Made by a program: the position numbers and the translations under genes
Part shown: positions 18,084-27,081 of the stretch, one piece after another
Numbering within the stretch: the stretch's first letter is position 1
Layout of the letters: every line of letters begins with the position of its first letter
The notes under the pieces: generated by a model
The model's input: the letters and a program-made list of their open reading frames with translations, nothing else
What the model was told of the DNA's origin: nothing
Database searches by the model: none
From: Neptuniibacter sp. UBA6509
Lineage (GTDB): Bacteria > Pseudomonadota > Gammaproteobacteria > Pseudomonadales > Balneatricaceae
Direction of reading: 5' to 3'
Length of the DNA stretch: 60,425 nt
Assembly (NCBI GenBank): GCA_002435145.1
Contig: DJLT01000041.1
Location: 60,957-121,381 of the forward strand

Positions 18084-19055
18084 ATGCAGCTATTCGAAAG
18101 GGATATGTTAGTCAAAAGTTTGCCCTTATATTTGGAGTCTTTTGAAGGAATACCTAATCAGCAAGTGCGTGGGTATTTAGAAAGCTATCAGTTATTAGGG
18201 GCTGTTACTTGTACGGCTTATAAAATTGGCCGGATATTATTAGATGGCAATTGGGTGACGCTACAATCGTTTTCACAAAAGGAGAATAAGGCCGCTAAAG
18301 GGACGGTTATTATTCTGCATGGCTATATGGATCATATAGGCTTATATAGTCATCTTATTGAGCGGTTATTGGCTGATGGGCTGGATGTTGTATGTTATGA
18401 CTTAAGCGGTCATGGTTTATCGGATGGGGATCCCTTATTAGTCGATGATTTTAAACACTATGGATTGCAGCTGGCAGAACTTATTAAAAAATTGAGTCGA
18501 TCCTTCGCTTCTCCCCTGCATATGATTGGTCAGAGTACAGGGGCCGCTGTGATTATGGCGCAACAATTATTATCTCCATCCTCAGCACTATTAGAGGTGG
18601 GGGAGCGTATTTTATTGGCCCCTTTAGTGCGTCCTAGTTTATGGCGTTCTATCCAGCAGCGTTTTCGTTGGTTTAAATATGTAATCAAGCGTGTGCCTCG
18701 CCGATATAGTTATAACTCTCACGATGAGTCTTTTATTCGCTTTATTACAGAGCACGATCCGTTACAACATAAACATATTCCCGTGAGGTGGGTGGGCGCT
18801 ATGTTGGCTTGGGGAGATTGGATTGAGCAACATAAACCGGTCTTCGGACGTATCTATATGATCCAAGGCACTGATGATGCAACCGTTGATTGGCGGCATA
18901 ATATGCAGGTGTTGGGACGTTTATACCCAGATTTAGATTTAACGTTGATCAAGGGTGCAAAACATCACCTTGTTAATGAAAGCGTTTTCTATCGGGATCA
19001 GGTATTGGGAAGGGTGATAGAGATATTAAATGGGCGGGAAAATAAAAACGGGTGA
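18084..19055 (+). CDS. Alpha/beta hydrolase (serine aminopeptidase S33 / lysophospholipase-like)
   Basis: A 323-residue cytoplasmic hydrolase. The oxyanion-hole segment ILHGYMDH (about 77-84), the nucleophile elbow GQSTG with Ser151, an acid in IQGTDDATVDW and the terminal GAKHHLVNE His complete a canonical catalytic triad. FYDLSGHG-type sequence (CYDLSGHGLSDG, 104-115) is typical of the monoglyceride lipase/PldB group. The substrate is unknown. AAGGGG precedes the ATG by 9 bases. The TGA stop lies inside the 5-prime arm of the terminator stem that follows. Confidence 0.85.
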   Translation: MQLFERDMLVKSLPLYLESFEGIPNQQVRGYLESYQLLGAVTCTAYKIGRILLDGNWVTLQSFSQKENKAAKGTVIILHGYMDHIGLYSHLIERLLADGLDVVCYDLSGHGLSDGDPLLVDDFKHYGLQLAELIKKLSRSFASPLHMIGQSTGAAVIMAQQLLSPSSALLEVGERILLAPLVRPSLWRSIQQRFRWFKYVIKRVPRRYSYNSHDESFIRFITEHDPLQHKHIPVRWVGAMLAWGDWIEQHKPVFGRIYMIQGTDDATVDWRHNMQVLGRLYPDLDLTLIKGAKHHLVNESVFYRDQVLGRVIEILNGRENKNG

Positions 19056-19076
19056 CCTTAAGTCACCCGTTTCTTG
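19047..19076. terminator. Bidirectional terminator between the hydrolase gene and serA
   Basis: AACGGGTGAC (19047-19056) pairs with GTCACCCGTT (19062-19071) around a 5-base loop, with A-rich and T-rich flanks on opposite sides. It serves two convergent genes. The first arm contains the hydrolase stop codon (19053-19055). Confidence 0.85.
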
Positions 19077-19089
19077 TTTGAACTTAAGC

Positions 19090-20322
19090 TTAGAACAAAC
19101 GACGGCAGCGTATAGTGCCTTCGATCTGTTTAAGGTTTTCTAAAGCGACTTGAGAACAATCAGCATCTACATCAACAACAACGTAGCCAACTTTTTCATT
19201 GGTTTGAAGGTACTGGCTACTTACGTTTACACTATTTTCAGAGAAAACAACGTTGATAGCAGCCATTACGCCTGGGACGTTATTGTGAACGTGTAGTAGG
19301 CGATGAACGTTTGGATGTTCTGGCAGTGCAACTTCAGGGAAGTTAACAGACGTAATTGAAGAACCGTTATCACTGTACTTGATTAGCTTCTCTGCAACTT
19401 CGTAACCGATGTTTTCCTGAGCTTCCATCGTAGAACCACCTACGTGAGGCGTTAGGATAACGTTGTCAAACTCACGCAGTGGTGAGATGAACTCGTCATT
19501 GTTAGTACGAGGTTCAACTGGGAATACATCGATCGCAGCGCCCAATAGACGGCCAGACTCAAGTGCTTTACATAGCTCATCAATAACAACAACGGTACCG
19601 CGAGCAGCGTTAAGGAAAATAGAACCCTGCTTCATCTCAGCAAACTGAGCTTCACCCATCATATCTTTAGTCGCCGGAGTTTCTGGCACGTGTAAAGAAA
19701 CAATGTCGCTCATGTTAAGTAGCTCTTTCATTGAGCCAACTTGAGTTGCATTACCTAGTGGTAGTTTGGTCACTACATCGTAGAAGAATACTTGCATACC
19801 CATCGCTTCAGCAATAACACTTAGCTGAGAGCCGATGCTGCCGTAACCCACGATACCTAGCTTTTTACCGCGGATCTCGTAAGAGTTTTTAGCAGATTTC
19901 TGCCACTCACCACGGTGAGCTTTAGCGTTTTTCTCAGCTACGCCACGTAGAAGCAAGATTGCTTCAGCAATCACTAGCTCGGCAACAGAGCGAGTGTTAG
20001 AGAATGGAGCATTAAATACTGCAACACCACGCATTGTCGCTGCTTCTAAGTTCACCTGATTGGTGCCGATGCAGAAACAACCAACAGCCACTAGTTTCTT
20101 TGCGGCTTCAAATACTTCAGCCGTTAACTGAGTACGCGAGCGAATGCCGATGAAGTGTGCGTCTTTTACACGCGCAAGCAATTCATCTTCTGGCAAAGAG
20201 CCTGTTAGAAATTCAATATTGGTGTAACCATTCTGATTAAAAGTGTCTACCGCAGATTGGTGTACGCCTTCTAGTAGCAAGATCTTGATTTTGCTTTTAT
20301 CAAGAGAGGTAGTATTACTCAT
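19090..20322 (-). CDS. serA: D-3-phosphoglycerate dehydrogenase
   Basis: Oxidises 3-phosphoglycerate to phosphohydroxypyruvate, the first committed step of serine synthesis. The 410-residue length equals E. coli SerA. It has a Rossmann NAD site GYGSIG (159-164), the catalytic Arg in LNAARGTVV, Glu, and His in TPHVGGSTMEAQ. A C-terminal ACT domain (about 338-410, HNNVPGVMAAINVVFSE) is the serine-binding feedback site. It is monocistronic. The 277-base upstream gap to ppnP contains no convincing gene. Confidence 0.97.
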   Translation of the reverse strand: MSNTTSLDKSKIKILLLEGVHQSAVDTFNQNGYTNIEFLTGSLPEDELLARVKDAHFIGIRSRTQLTAEVFEAAKKLVAVGCFCIGTNQVNLEAATMRGVAVFNAPFSNTRSVAELVIAEAILLLRGVAEKNAKAHRGEWQKSAKNSYEIRGKKLGIVGYGSIGSQLSVIAEAMGMQVFFYDVVTKLPLGNATQVGSMKELLNMSDIVSLHVPETPATKDMMGEAQFAEMKQGSIFLNAARGTVVVIDELCKALESGRLLGAAIDVFPVEPRTNNDEFISPLREFDNVILTPHVGGSTMEAQENIGYEVAEKLIKYSDNGSSITSVNFPEVALPEHPNVHRLLHVHNNVPGVMAAINVVFSENSVNVSSQYLQTNEKVGYVVVDVDADCSQVALENLKQIEGTIRCRRLF

Positions 20323-20599
20323 GGTGTGCAGCTCTTCTTTGCGTGGTGATGACCTATAACAGGTGCGCCACAGGTTAAGTCGCTTAAAAAATTATGCGCG
20401 CATATTATCACAGAGGAAGTTGAAAAGGATGAATGAAGAGCCAAGAATGGTGGAAAAATATTCAATTTAAGTTGAGTTAAATTGTATTGGAGACGGATAA
20501 GCGAGCTTTTGTATAATTTAGAGGGAGGTATCCCTGCTGATCGCTTCTGTTTAGTGATGAAGTTACAGCAGAGAGGAGTACTTAGAATACAGCCAAAAT

Positions 20600-20881
20600 T
20601 TAGCCGTAGAAGCACAGGTAAGCAGTGGCTTGCTCTACTTTTAACTGGAAGCTTTGATTTGCAGCTACGCTGAATTCAGTGCCAGTTGGGAATGATTTAA
20701 ACTCTTCAGATCCCGGTAGTTTTACTTTTAGTTCACCGCTCACGACTTTCATGAGTTCATCTTCGCTTGTACCAAACTCGTATTCACCTGGTGCCATAAC
20801 GCCCGAGGTTACTTTTCCTTCAGAATTTTCAAAACCGATGGATTTCACAGTACCGTCGAAGTATTCGTTTACGCTCAACAT
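20600..20881 (-). CDS. ppnP: Pyrimidine/purine nucleoside phosphorylase PpnP (YaiE family)
   Basis: Small cupin-fold phosphorylase that splits nucleosides to base and ribose-1-phosphate. The 93-residue product matches the family throughout: [13 protein letters not shown] at the start, [18 protein letters not shown] in the middle, [10 protein letters not shown], and the end AYLCFYG corresponding to SYLCRY in E. coli YaiE (94 residues). It lies 77 bases downstream of a LysR gene on the same strand and could be its own transcription unit. Confidence 0.93.
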   Translation of the reverse strand: MLSVNEYFDGTVKSIGFENSEGKVTSGVMAPGEYEFGTSEDELMKVVSGELKVKLPGSEEFKSFPTGTEFSVAANQSFQLKVEQATAYLCFYG

Positions 20882-20958
20882 AATATGGGTTCCTAAATAC
20901 CTACATAAAAAGTTGCGCGAATCATAAAGATAAATGCAAATCGCTGCAAGCTATGAAC

Positions 20959-21843
20959 TTATCGTGCATTATCATTGCTATGTTTGAGCAAGAAGTTAAC
21001 AAAAGCTTGGTTGGCTTGTGATAGATACCCCTCTTTACGCCAAGCAATTGAAAGATCTAGCCATACGGGTTTTGTGAACGGGCGAGCGACTAGTTTGGGG
21101 TCGTCTTCAATCACCATGGCCATCAGCGTAGAAACGGCAAAGCCTTTTTTTACGATTGATTTGAGCAGGGGAATTAGGTTGGTTTCGATGCTGATATTAG
21201 GTGTGTGGCCTGATTCAGCTGCAATACGGTCTACCGTATTTCGATGAAAATAACCTTTATTAAACATAGCGAGCGGTTCAGAAAAAAGCTGTGGATAACT
21301 TATGCTGTCCAAGTTAGCAAAGGGATGTTCTTTCGGGCAAACAACCATCATCTGCTCGCGAAGAAAAACCTTCGTTTCTAAACGCTCGGGTGCTGTTTCA
21401 TCGACTATGACCGCGAGATCTAACTCTCCTTTTTCCAGTAGCGCCTGTAACTTTCCGGCGCCGCCATCAATGATTGTTAGATTGAGTTGCGGGTAACTTT
21501 CTTTAAAGGCCATCAATATAGAGGGGAAGTGGTATGAGCCTAGCATGCTAGGTATACCAACACGTACGTTGCCTTTAATTAAGCCTTTCAGCTCACTCAT
21601 CTCTAGATGTGCATCTTCAGTGGCTTGAAGAATGCTGCAAGCATGTTGATAAAGATGGGAGCCTTCATCCGTTAAGCTTATCTTTCGTTCTTGCCGATGG
21701 AACAGCGTTAGTTCTAACTCTCTTTCTAGCTTTTGTATGGCCATGCTGATAGCGGGTTGAGCGATATGCAGCTGTGCCGCGGCTTTTGTGAAGCTGTTTA
21801 GGTCTGCGACAGTTTTAAAATAGCGAAGGTGTTTTATGTTCAT
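20959..21843 (-). CDS. LysR-type transcriptional regulator (YnfL-like)
   Basis: A 294-residue LysR regulator: winged helix-turn-helix at 1-60 (HLRYFKTVADLNSFTKAAAQ, then IAQPAISMAIQKLERELE), linker helix, and a periplasmic-binding-protein-like effector domain (about 90-290). It is divergent from an MFS transporter gene 135 bases away. The E. coli ynfL/ynfM pair has the same arrangement, so it probably controls that transporter. Two palindromes lie immediately upstream of its start. The effector is unknown. Confidence 0.93.
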   Translation of the reverse strand: MNIKHLRYFKTVADLNSFTKAAAQLHIAQPAISMAIQKLERELELTLFHRQERKISLTDEGSHLYQHACSILQATEDAHLEMSELKGLIKGNVRVGIPSMLGSYHFPSILMAFKESYPQLNLTIIDGGAGKLQALLEKGELDLAVIVDETAPERLETKVFLREQMMVVCPKEHPFANLDSISYPQLFSEPLAMFNKGYFHRNTVDRIAAESGHTPNISIETNLIPLLKSIVKKGFAVSTLMAMVIEDDPKLVARPFTKPVWLDLSIAWRKEGYLSQANQAFVNFLLKHSNDNAR

Positions 21844-21844
21844 T

Positions 21845-21870
21845 ATAAGATTTTCTTATGCTTTACATAA
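21845..21870. promoter_or_regulatory. Overlapping palindromes in the LysR/MFS divergent region (candidate operator)
   Basis: ATAAGA-TTT-TCTTAT (21845-21859) overlaps TTATG-CTTTA-CATAA (21856-21870). The second contains the T-N11-A core expected of LysR binding sites (21857-21869). Both are perfect inverted repeats and sit just upstream of the LysR start, where autoregulatory sites usually lie. Confidence 0.55.
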
Positions 21871-21977
21871 AAAGTATATATTTTAATTATTTTTAGTAGG
21901 CTGTTACTGTTCGATCTCAAATTTATAGGCCCTAAATATGGGCGGGTAGGGGTATTTATATTGAGAGCGTATAGCAG

Positions 21978-23159
21978 GTGATTGAGGTAGGAAGTAAGCC
22001 GTTTCTTAAGGCCATGATCGCATTATGCTTAGGCTCGTTCATGATATTTTCCAATGTGTACGTTACCCAGCCTCTCTTACCTATGCTGGTGGAAACGTTC
22101 AAGGTTACCCCCTTACAGGCGGGGTGGAGTTTAACCTTAACTACGTTGACGTTAGGTTGCTCACTGCTTCTGTTTGGTACTTTATCCGATGCGCTAGGTC
22201 GTATTCGGTTGATGAGTTTGAGCTTGATTGGTGTGCTTTTGTGTAGTGTCGCTTTGGCTCAAGTTGATAGCTTTGAACAGTTGTTGTGGCTGCGGGGAAT
22301 ACAGGGTATCTGTTTGGCTGGATTACCGGCCATAGCCATTGCCTATATGGGAGATGAGTTTAGTTGTGATGCCTTGCCGGTTGCGGTTGGTTTATATATC
22401 AGTGCGAATACTTTAGGTGGTATAGGCGGGCGCTTGATCGGCGGAGCTATAGGGCAGTGGTTGGGGTGGCAGGAAGTGTTTGTTGTTATCAGTGTGATGA
22501 ACCTTTTCTGTATTGGTGTATTTGCTTGGTTGTTGCCGCCGTCGAAGGGATTTTCCTCTGCGATGGTCCAACCTAAACAAGTTTTTTTGAATATCCTAGA
22601 CCATCTGAAGAACCCGCTATTGAGAGTGGTTTATATCATCGGCGGCCTGAACTTCTTTATTTTTATTAACCAATATAGTTATGCAACGTTTCGGTTGTCG
22701 GCTGAACCGCATTATCTGTCTGCAGGCGCTTTAGGACTGCTGTTTTTAACTTACCTTAGTGGGACTTTAGGTTCTGCGATGTCAGGTTATATAACTTCAC
22801 GTATTCCTCAGCCATTAGTTATTGCCGCAGGCTGTTTGATTGTTGTTGTAGGTACTTTAATCACCTTAATGTCATCACTATGGTTGATCGTACTGGGTTT
22901 TCTCATCAATGCATTTGGGTTCTTTGTAGCTCACTCAACTGCGAGTAGCTGGGTCTCGCATAAGGCGACGCATTCTCGGGCCGCTGCTTCTTCCGCTTAC
23001 TTAGTGTTTTATTATCTTGGGGCTAGTTTGGGAGGATTGTATCTGGCTCCGTTCTGGCAATATTACGGTTGGGAAGGTGTTGTATTGGGATCAATATTTG
23101 TTTTGATTATTACGTTTAGCTTGGCAATTAGACTTCATTTTCGAGTCTTAAGCGCTTAA
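21978..23159 (+). CDS. MFS transporter (YnfM-like)
   Basis: A 393-residue, twelve-helix major facilitator. The loop between helices 2 and 3 carries the MFS signature GTLSDALGRIRLM, and a related motif follows helix 8. The N-terminus, SNVYVTQPLLPMLVETFKV, resembles the YnfM/arabinose-efflux group of exporters. The start is taken as GTG 21978, with GAGAG about 10 bases upstream. An internal ATG at 22014 would remove the cytoplasmic tail but keep the first helix. The substrate is unknown; the LysR neighbour suggests inducible export of a small compound. Confidence 0.9.
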   Translation: MIEVGSKPFLKAMIALCLGSFMIFSNVYVTQPLLPMLVETFKVTPLQAGWSLTLTTLTLGCSLLLFGTLSDALGRIRLMSLSLIGVLLCSVALAQVDSFEQLLWLRGIQGICLAGLPAIAIAYMGDEFSCDALPVAVGLYISANTLGGIGGRLIGGAIGQWLGWQEVFVVISVMNLFCIGVFAWLLPPSKGFSSAMVQPKQVFLNILDHLKNPLLRVVYIIGGLNFFIFINQYSYATFRLSAEPHYLSAGALGLLFLTYLSGTLGSAMSGYITSRIPQPLVIAAGCLIVVVGTLITLMSSLWLIVLGFLINAFGFFVAHSTASSWVSHKATHSRAAASSAYLVFYYLGASLGGLYLAPFWQYYGWEGVVLGSIFVLIITFSLAIRLHFRVLSA

Positions 23160-23227
23160 AGCTAGCTCGTATGCTTTGTGACAAGTAAACTGAGTTCATA
23201 ATTAATGTTGCTATCTAAGGGGTTTTA

Positions 23228-23890
23228 ATGAGTTATCAGCATCGCTTTATTGATGGTACAGCTGTTGGTTTGCCTACAGGAAAAGTGGTTTGTGTTGGGC
23301 GAAATTACGCTGATCATGCGGCAGAATTGAATAATCCAATACCAACTGAGCCAATGTTGTTTATTAAACCATCGACAAGTGTGGTTGATATGGCTCAGCC
23401 ATTTGAAATTCCTAAGGCAAATGGAACCGTTCATTTTGAAACTGAGATGTGTGTTTTAATTGGCGAACGCTTAAGTAATGCCACTATACAAGAAGCGAAA
23501 AATGCCATTGTGGGTATTGGGCTGGGGTTAGATTTAACCCTGCGAGATCTGCAAGATAAGTTAAAAGCTAAAGGCCACCCTTGGGAAAAATCTAAAGGCT
23601 TCGACGGTGCCGCGCCGTTATCTGCTTTTGTTGAGCCAGCGGAAATTTCTGACCTACAGGATGTTGATATTAAGCTGATTGTGAATGGCGAAGTTCGACA
23701 GGATGGTAATAGTGCGCATATGCTGAATCAGGTATTGCCATTGATCTGCCATAGCAGTGAGTTTTTTACCTTAGAGCCGGGTGATGTGATTCTTACGGGA
23801 ACTCCGGCAGGCGTTGGACCAATTCAAGCGGGTGACCAGTTAGAGGTAGAGCTTGCCGATTGCATTAAAATTTCTACTCATGCTTTTTGA
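23228..23890 (+). CDS. Fumarylacetoacetate hydrolase family protein (YcgM-like)
   Basis: A 220-residue FAH-fold enzyme. The conserved blocks are CVGRNYADHAAEL, PMLFIKPSTSV, the metal-binding acidic motif HFETEMCVLIG and a nearby Asp in GLDLTLRDLQ, KSKGFDGAAPLS and the terminal GDVILTGTPAGVGP. Members are acylpyruvate hydrolases, fumarylpyruvate hydrolases or oxaloacetate decarboxylases; this length and motif set fit YcgM/FAHD1, but the substrate cannot be fixed. AAGGGG lies before the ATG. It heads a co-directional group with a DUF2927 gene 8 bases downstream and then hemJ. Confidence 0.9.
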   Translation: MSYQHRFIDGTAVGLPTGKVVCVGRNYADHAAELNNPIPTEPMLFIKPSTSVVDMAQPFEIPKANGTVHFETEMCVLIGERLSNATIQEAKNAIVGIGLGLDLTLRDLQDKLKAKGHPWEKSKGFDGAAPLSAFVEPAEISDLQDVDIKLIVNGEVRQDGNSAHMLNQVLPLICHSSEFFTLEPGDVILTGTPAGVGPIQAGDQLEVELADCIKISTHAF

Positions 23891-23898
23891 GCTATCTA

Positions 23899-24693
23899 AT
23901 GGCTAGTAGGCACTCTTTTTTATACGCGTTAGTTGGTTTTGTTCTGCTGAATAGCTCTATCGCGTCAGGCGCTTCCCATATGTTGCATTGGCAGAAACCC
24001 TCGTATCTGCTTAAAGCGTTTACTGAAGTAGCGCTGCGCAATGAATATTCTTTTGGTAGTGATGTTGTGCGTCGTTGGGAGAAGCCAATTCATATCTGGA
24101 TCGACCATCAGGTCGGTGACAAAGGTTTGCATACTGATTTGGTCAATATGCATATAAAGCACCTTGCCGCATTAACTCAACATCCTATTAAGCTAACATC
24201 GTCAGCGAAAGATGCGAACTTTACAATTGTTTTTACCCAGCAGAAAGATTGGAAACGACAAGTGGGTAAGTTGTTTGGTTCTAAAGCTGAATCTGCAGTA
24301 CATGGTGCCGTATGTATGGCTAGCTTTAGTATAAATGGTCGCAGCGAAATAGTGAGTGCCGGTGTCATTATCCCTGTTGATCAAGCGCGTATGCATGGGA
24401 AACTGGTGGCATGCATTGTCGAAGAGATAACGCAGGTGATGGGGCTGCCAAATGACTCCGAAGCTGTTTACCCCTCTATCTTTAATGATAAAACGCCAGA
24501 AGATCTGCTGTCAGGATTAGACGGGTTGTTATTAAAAATGTTATACAGCCCTGAGGTTAAATCGGGTATGAGTGAGGCCGGTGTTAAGCCTGTTTTAGAA
24601 AAGTTACTAAAGCAGTGGCAGAAAAACGGTACAATTAAATCAGCGAATTCTGATGTCAAAAGCGGCGAGCTTTATCCGTTGTTAGGATATTAG
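23899..24693 (+). CDS. Exported DUF2927-family protein
   Basis: A 264-residue secreted protein with an N-terminal signal peptide (hydrophobic to about residue 22, ending SIASGA). The mature part has the signatures I associate with DUF2927: FTEVALRNEY, RRWEKPIHIWIDHQVGD, HLAALTQHPI, CIVEEITQVMGLPNDSEA, YPSIFND and LLLKMLYSPEVKSGMS. The Glu pair in CIVEE next to conserved His/Asp residues resembles a degenerate metalloprotease site, but no complete HExxH is present. Function unknown. ATG 23899 is chosen over an upstream TTG; there is no good Shine-Dalgarno, so coupling to the FAH gene is likely. Confidence 0.82.
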   Translation: MASRHSFLYALVGFVLLNSSIASGASHMLHWQKPSYLLKAFTEVALRNEYSFGSDVVRRWEKPIHIWIDHQVGDKGLHTDLVNMHIKHLAALTQHPIKLTSSAKDANFTIVFTQQKDWKRQVGKLFGSKAESAVHGAVCMASFSINGRSEIVSAGVIIPVDQARMHGKLVACIVEEITQVMGLPNDSEAVYPSIFNDKTPEDLLSGLDGLLLKMLYSPEVKSGMSEAGVKPVLEKLLKQWQKNGTIKSANSDVKSGELYPLLGY

Positions 24694-24741
24694 ATTTAGA
24701 TACTTTGTAAGGACAATAGAAAAGGGCGAAAGGACGTAACT

Positions 24742-25155
24742 ATGTTGTGGTATAAGGCTTTTCATATTTTAGCGATGACTAGTTGGATGGCAGGGATTTT
24801 CTATCTGCCGCGTATATTTGTGCATTATGTGGAAGGCCTCGAAGCTGGGCAGGATGTTGCGCGTCTAGAGATCATGGCGGGGAAGCTTTACGGCTTTATG
24901 ACGTTGATGGCTTTGTTTACGCTGGGGTTGGGTTTATGGCTTTGGTTGGGTTACGGTTTTAGCGGTGGCTGGCTGCATGCAAAATTGTTTTTTGTCGTAC
25001 TTTTAATGGGCTATCACTATTGGTGTAAAACTTATCTGAATAAAATGCGTGCAGGAAGTTTAGATCGTAGTGGTAGGTATTTCCGTTTGTTTAATGAGTT
25101 GCCTTTGCTGATTTTTATCCCAATTTTGATTTTTGTTGTCGTAAAGCCGTTTTAG
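24742..25155 (+). CDS. hemJ: HemJ protoporphyrinogen IX oxidase
   Basis: Integral membrane enzyme that oxidises protoporphyrinogen IX to protoporphyrin IX in haem synthesis. The 137-residue product has four predicted helices. The conserved His8 lies in KAFHILAMTSWMAG, with FYLPRIFVHY after it and HAKLFFVVLLMGYHYWCK in the third helix region. The family is sometimes annotated as CopD-like or UPF0093. AAAGGACG precedes the ATG. The TAG stop shares TTAG with the convergent ubiJ stop. Confidence 0.93.
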   Translation: MLWYKAFHILAMTSWMAGIFYLPRIFVHYVEGLEAGQDVARLEIMAGKLYGFMTLMALFTLGLGLWLWLGYGFSGGWLHAKLFFVVLLMGYHYWCKTYLNKMRAGSLDRSGRYFRLFNELPLLIFIPILIFVVVKPF

Positions 25156-25763
25156 GTGCCAGCTTTAGCAAGGATTTTTGCGTTTAAGCGTTCAACACGT
25201 TCTTTTAGCGCGTCTATTTCGCTATAAAAGTTGTCTACCTCGGGGCGGGTAGGTATTAGCCGGACCTCTTCTTTTAGATATTCATCAAAGTTAAGTAACA
25301 GACTGTTGCCGGTGTTTTTATACCAAGATAGTTTCCAGCTAGCGTAAAGGGCCAGTTGGTGGGCCGGTAACTCGCCAATAATGCCTGCTAGCATCTCCTC
25401 CCAATCGATTTTAGTCTCTTGTAAGATTTCTTGAAAACGCGTTGCTAGGGCGCTATCCCCGATGACTTGAATGGTTTTCCCAAACATAGCATCAGACTTA
25501 GTTTCGCTAGAGATAAGTGTGACAAAGTCTAAAAGGTTACCGCTCAGTGTGACGTCGGCATCATCCTGATAAACCGATTGAATCTGCAGTCCGTCAGCAT
25601 TGGGAAGGATGTAGGCTGTTAATGCTGGGGTGTTGAGTTGTACGCAAATAACTTTTCCGCTTAGGCTCTCGAGATGTTTAAGCGTAACATGGTCACGCTG
25701 TAGGAGCTTATTGCATGCTTCTTCAATCGCTGTAAATAGCGTGGCTTGTAACATCTCGATCAT
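25152..25763 (-). CDS. ubiJ: UbiJ ubiquinone biosynthesis accessory factor
   Basis: Lipid-binding partner of UbiK in the cytosolic ubiquinone-synthesis metabolon. The 203-residue product (E. coli 201) has an N-terminal SCP2-like domain (about 15-115, with DADVTLSGNLLDFVTL) and a C-terminal coiled coil (about 165-200, EIDALKERVERLNAKI) typical of UbiJ. It begins 17 bases after ubiE, so the two are co-transcribed. In many relatives ubiB follows directly; here the convergent hemJ is reached instead. Confidence 0.9.
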   Translation of the reverse strand: MIEMLQATLFTAIEEACNKLLQRDHVTLKHLESLSGKVICVQLNTPALTAYILPNADGLQIQSVYQDDADVTLSGNLLDFVTLISSETKSDAMFGKTIQVIGDSALATRFQEILQETKIDWEEMLAGIIGELPAHQLALYASWKLSWYKNTGNSLLLNFDEYLKEEVRLIPTRPEVDNFYSEIDALKERVERLNAKILAKAGT

Positions 25764-25780
25764 TGATTTTGCCTTAGCAG

Positions 25781-26539
25781 TTAAGGTTTTATGCCTGTGT
25801 GAAGGGCAACAATGCCGCCTGTCATATTTTTAAAACGGCAGTTGGTCAATCCTGCATCTTGCATCATCGATTTCAGCGTTTCCTGATCAGGATGCATGCG
25901 AATCGATTCAGCTAGGTAGCGATAGCTTTCAGCATCGCCTGCGATGGCCGATCCCATGTGCGGTAGAATATTAAACGAGTAAAAGTCGTAAGCCTTGGTT
26001 AGTAGTGGGTTATCAGTTTTGGAAAACTCTAACACCATTAACTTGCCGCCAGGCTTAAGGACGCGTGCCATTGAGCGCAGTGCTGCATCTTTGTCTGTAA
26101 CGTTACGAAGTCCAAACGCAATGGTGATAACGTCGAACGTGTTGTCAGGAAAGGGCAGAGCTTCCGCATTGGCTTGTACGAATTCAACGTTTCCAGTGAT
26201 CCCTTTGTCCATCAACTTGTCTCGACCTACTTTAAGCATCGAATCGTTGATGTCGGCAAGAACGACTTTGCCACTTGGTCCAACTAGACGAGAAAAACGC
26301 ATGGTAAGGTCGCCAGTACCGCCTGCTATGTCGAGTACGGTATTGCCTGTGCGAACACCACTCTGCTCTATAGTGATGCGTTTCCAAAGACGATGGACGC
26401 CCCCAGACATCAGGTCATTCATAATGTCGTACTTACCAGCAACGCTATGAAATACATCTGCAACACGTTGTACTTTTTCTTCTTTTTTAACATCTTCGAA
26501 GCCAAAGTGGGTTGTGTCGTCATTACGCTGGTCAGTCAT
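25781..26539 (-). CDS. ubiE: UbiE ubiquinone/menaquinone C-methyltransferase
   Basis: SAM-dependent methyltransferase of the C-methylation step in ubiquinone (and menaquinone) synthesis. From ATG 26539 the product has 252 residues and starts [17 protein letters not shown], as in E. coli (251). The frame is open further upstream to 26602, but that extension is not family-like. It has the SAM motif [35 protein letters not shown] and the C-terminal [11 protein letters not shown] signature. AGGA lies before the start. Operon with ubiJ. Confidence 0.96.
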   Translation of the reverse strand: MTDQRNDDTTHFGFEDVKKEEKVQRVADVFHSVAGKYDIMNDLMSGGVHRLWKRITIEQSGVRTGNTVLDIAGGTGDLTMRFSRLVGPSGKVVLADINDSMLKVGRDKLMDKGITGNVEFVQANAEALPFPDNTFDVITIAFGLRNVTDKDAALRSMARVLKPGGKLMVLEFSKTDNPLLTKAYDFYSFNILPHMGSAIAGDAESYRYLAESIRMHPDQETLKSMMQDAGLTNCRFKNMTGGIVALHTGIKP

Positions 26540-26670
26540 TTTTTCATGTCCTGATGTTAGTCTTAAATTGAGTGCTCGAATTGTACCTATCTGAAGAGGC
26601 ATTGTCTTGAAAATGTCCTTCAGACAGGTTCTGGGGTCTGTTCTGTATCGTTCTAAAGAGAAATAAGGTG

Positions 26671-27054
26671 TTAGGCCTTACCTACAGCAATCAGTCCGCC
26701 ATCGCGACTTTCACCTGCTTCTGCTAGTTCAGCAAGATAGGTGTTCCAATAATGGTCATGATTGTGGCTCAGGTCATGAAGGCAGTCCCAAGTGTAAATA
26801 CCGCTGTCATGACCATCATCAAAGACGATTTTAAGAGCATAATTTCCAGCAGGTATTAATTCCTTGATCCCGACCAGCTTTTTGCCGGTTTGGAGTACGC
26901 CGTTACCAATCCCGTGGCCACGTACTTCTGCTGAAGGTGAGTGAACGCGAAGGTACTCTGCGGTTAACTCAAAATGCTTGTTTGCATAAGTTAACTCTAA
27001 AGTGCGGGATTTTTTATGTAGCTTAATCTCGCTTGGTAGTGGCGCTTTAGACAT
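26671..27054 (-). CDS. DUF971-family protein downstream of hslU
   Basis: A 127-residue protein of the DUF971 / gamma-butyrobetaine-hydroxylase N-terminal-like family. Recognisable features are the opening [33 protein letters not shown], the [16 protein letters not shown] block with conserved Trp and the terminal [15 protein letters not shown]. Such proteins commonly sit beside hslVU in gammaproteobacteria; a role is not established. Start ATG 27054 has AAAGGG 7 bases upstream; the frame opens earlier at 27069. It lies 27 bases after hslU, so it is probably in the same operon. Confidence 0.88.
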   Translation of the reverse strand: MSKAPLPSEIKLHKKSRTLELTYANKHFELTAEYLRVHSPSAEVRGHGIGNGVLQTGKKLVGIKELIPAGNYALKIVFDDGHDSGIYTWDCLHDLSHNHDHYWNTYLAELAEAGESRDGGLIAVGKA

Positions 27055-27081
27055 GTCTGACCCTTTCAATACGGAATAAAG

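Noticed and set aside
20319-20615. 98-residue minus-strand frame between ppnP and serA
   Set aside because: Overlaps the end of ppnP and the serA start, with no motif or ribosome binding site.
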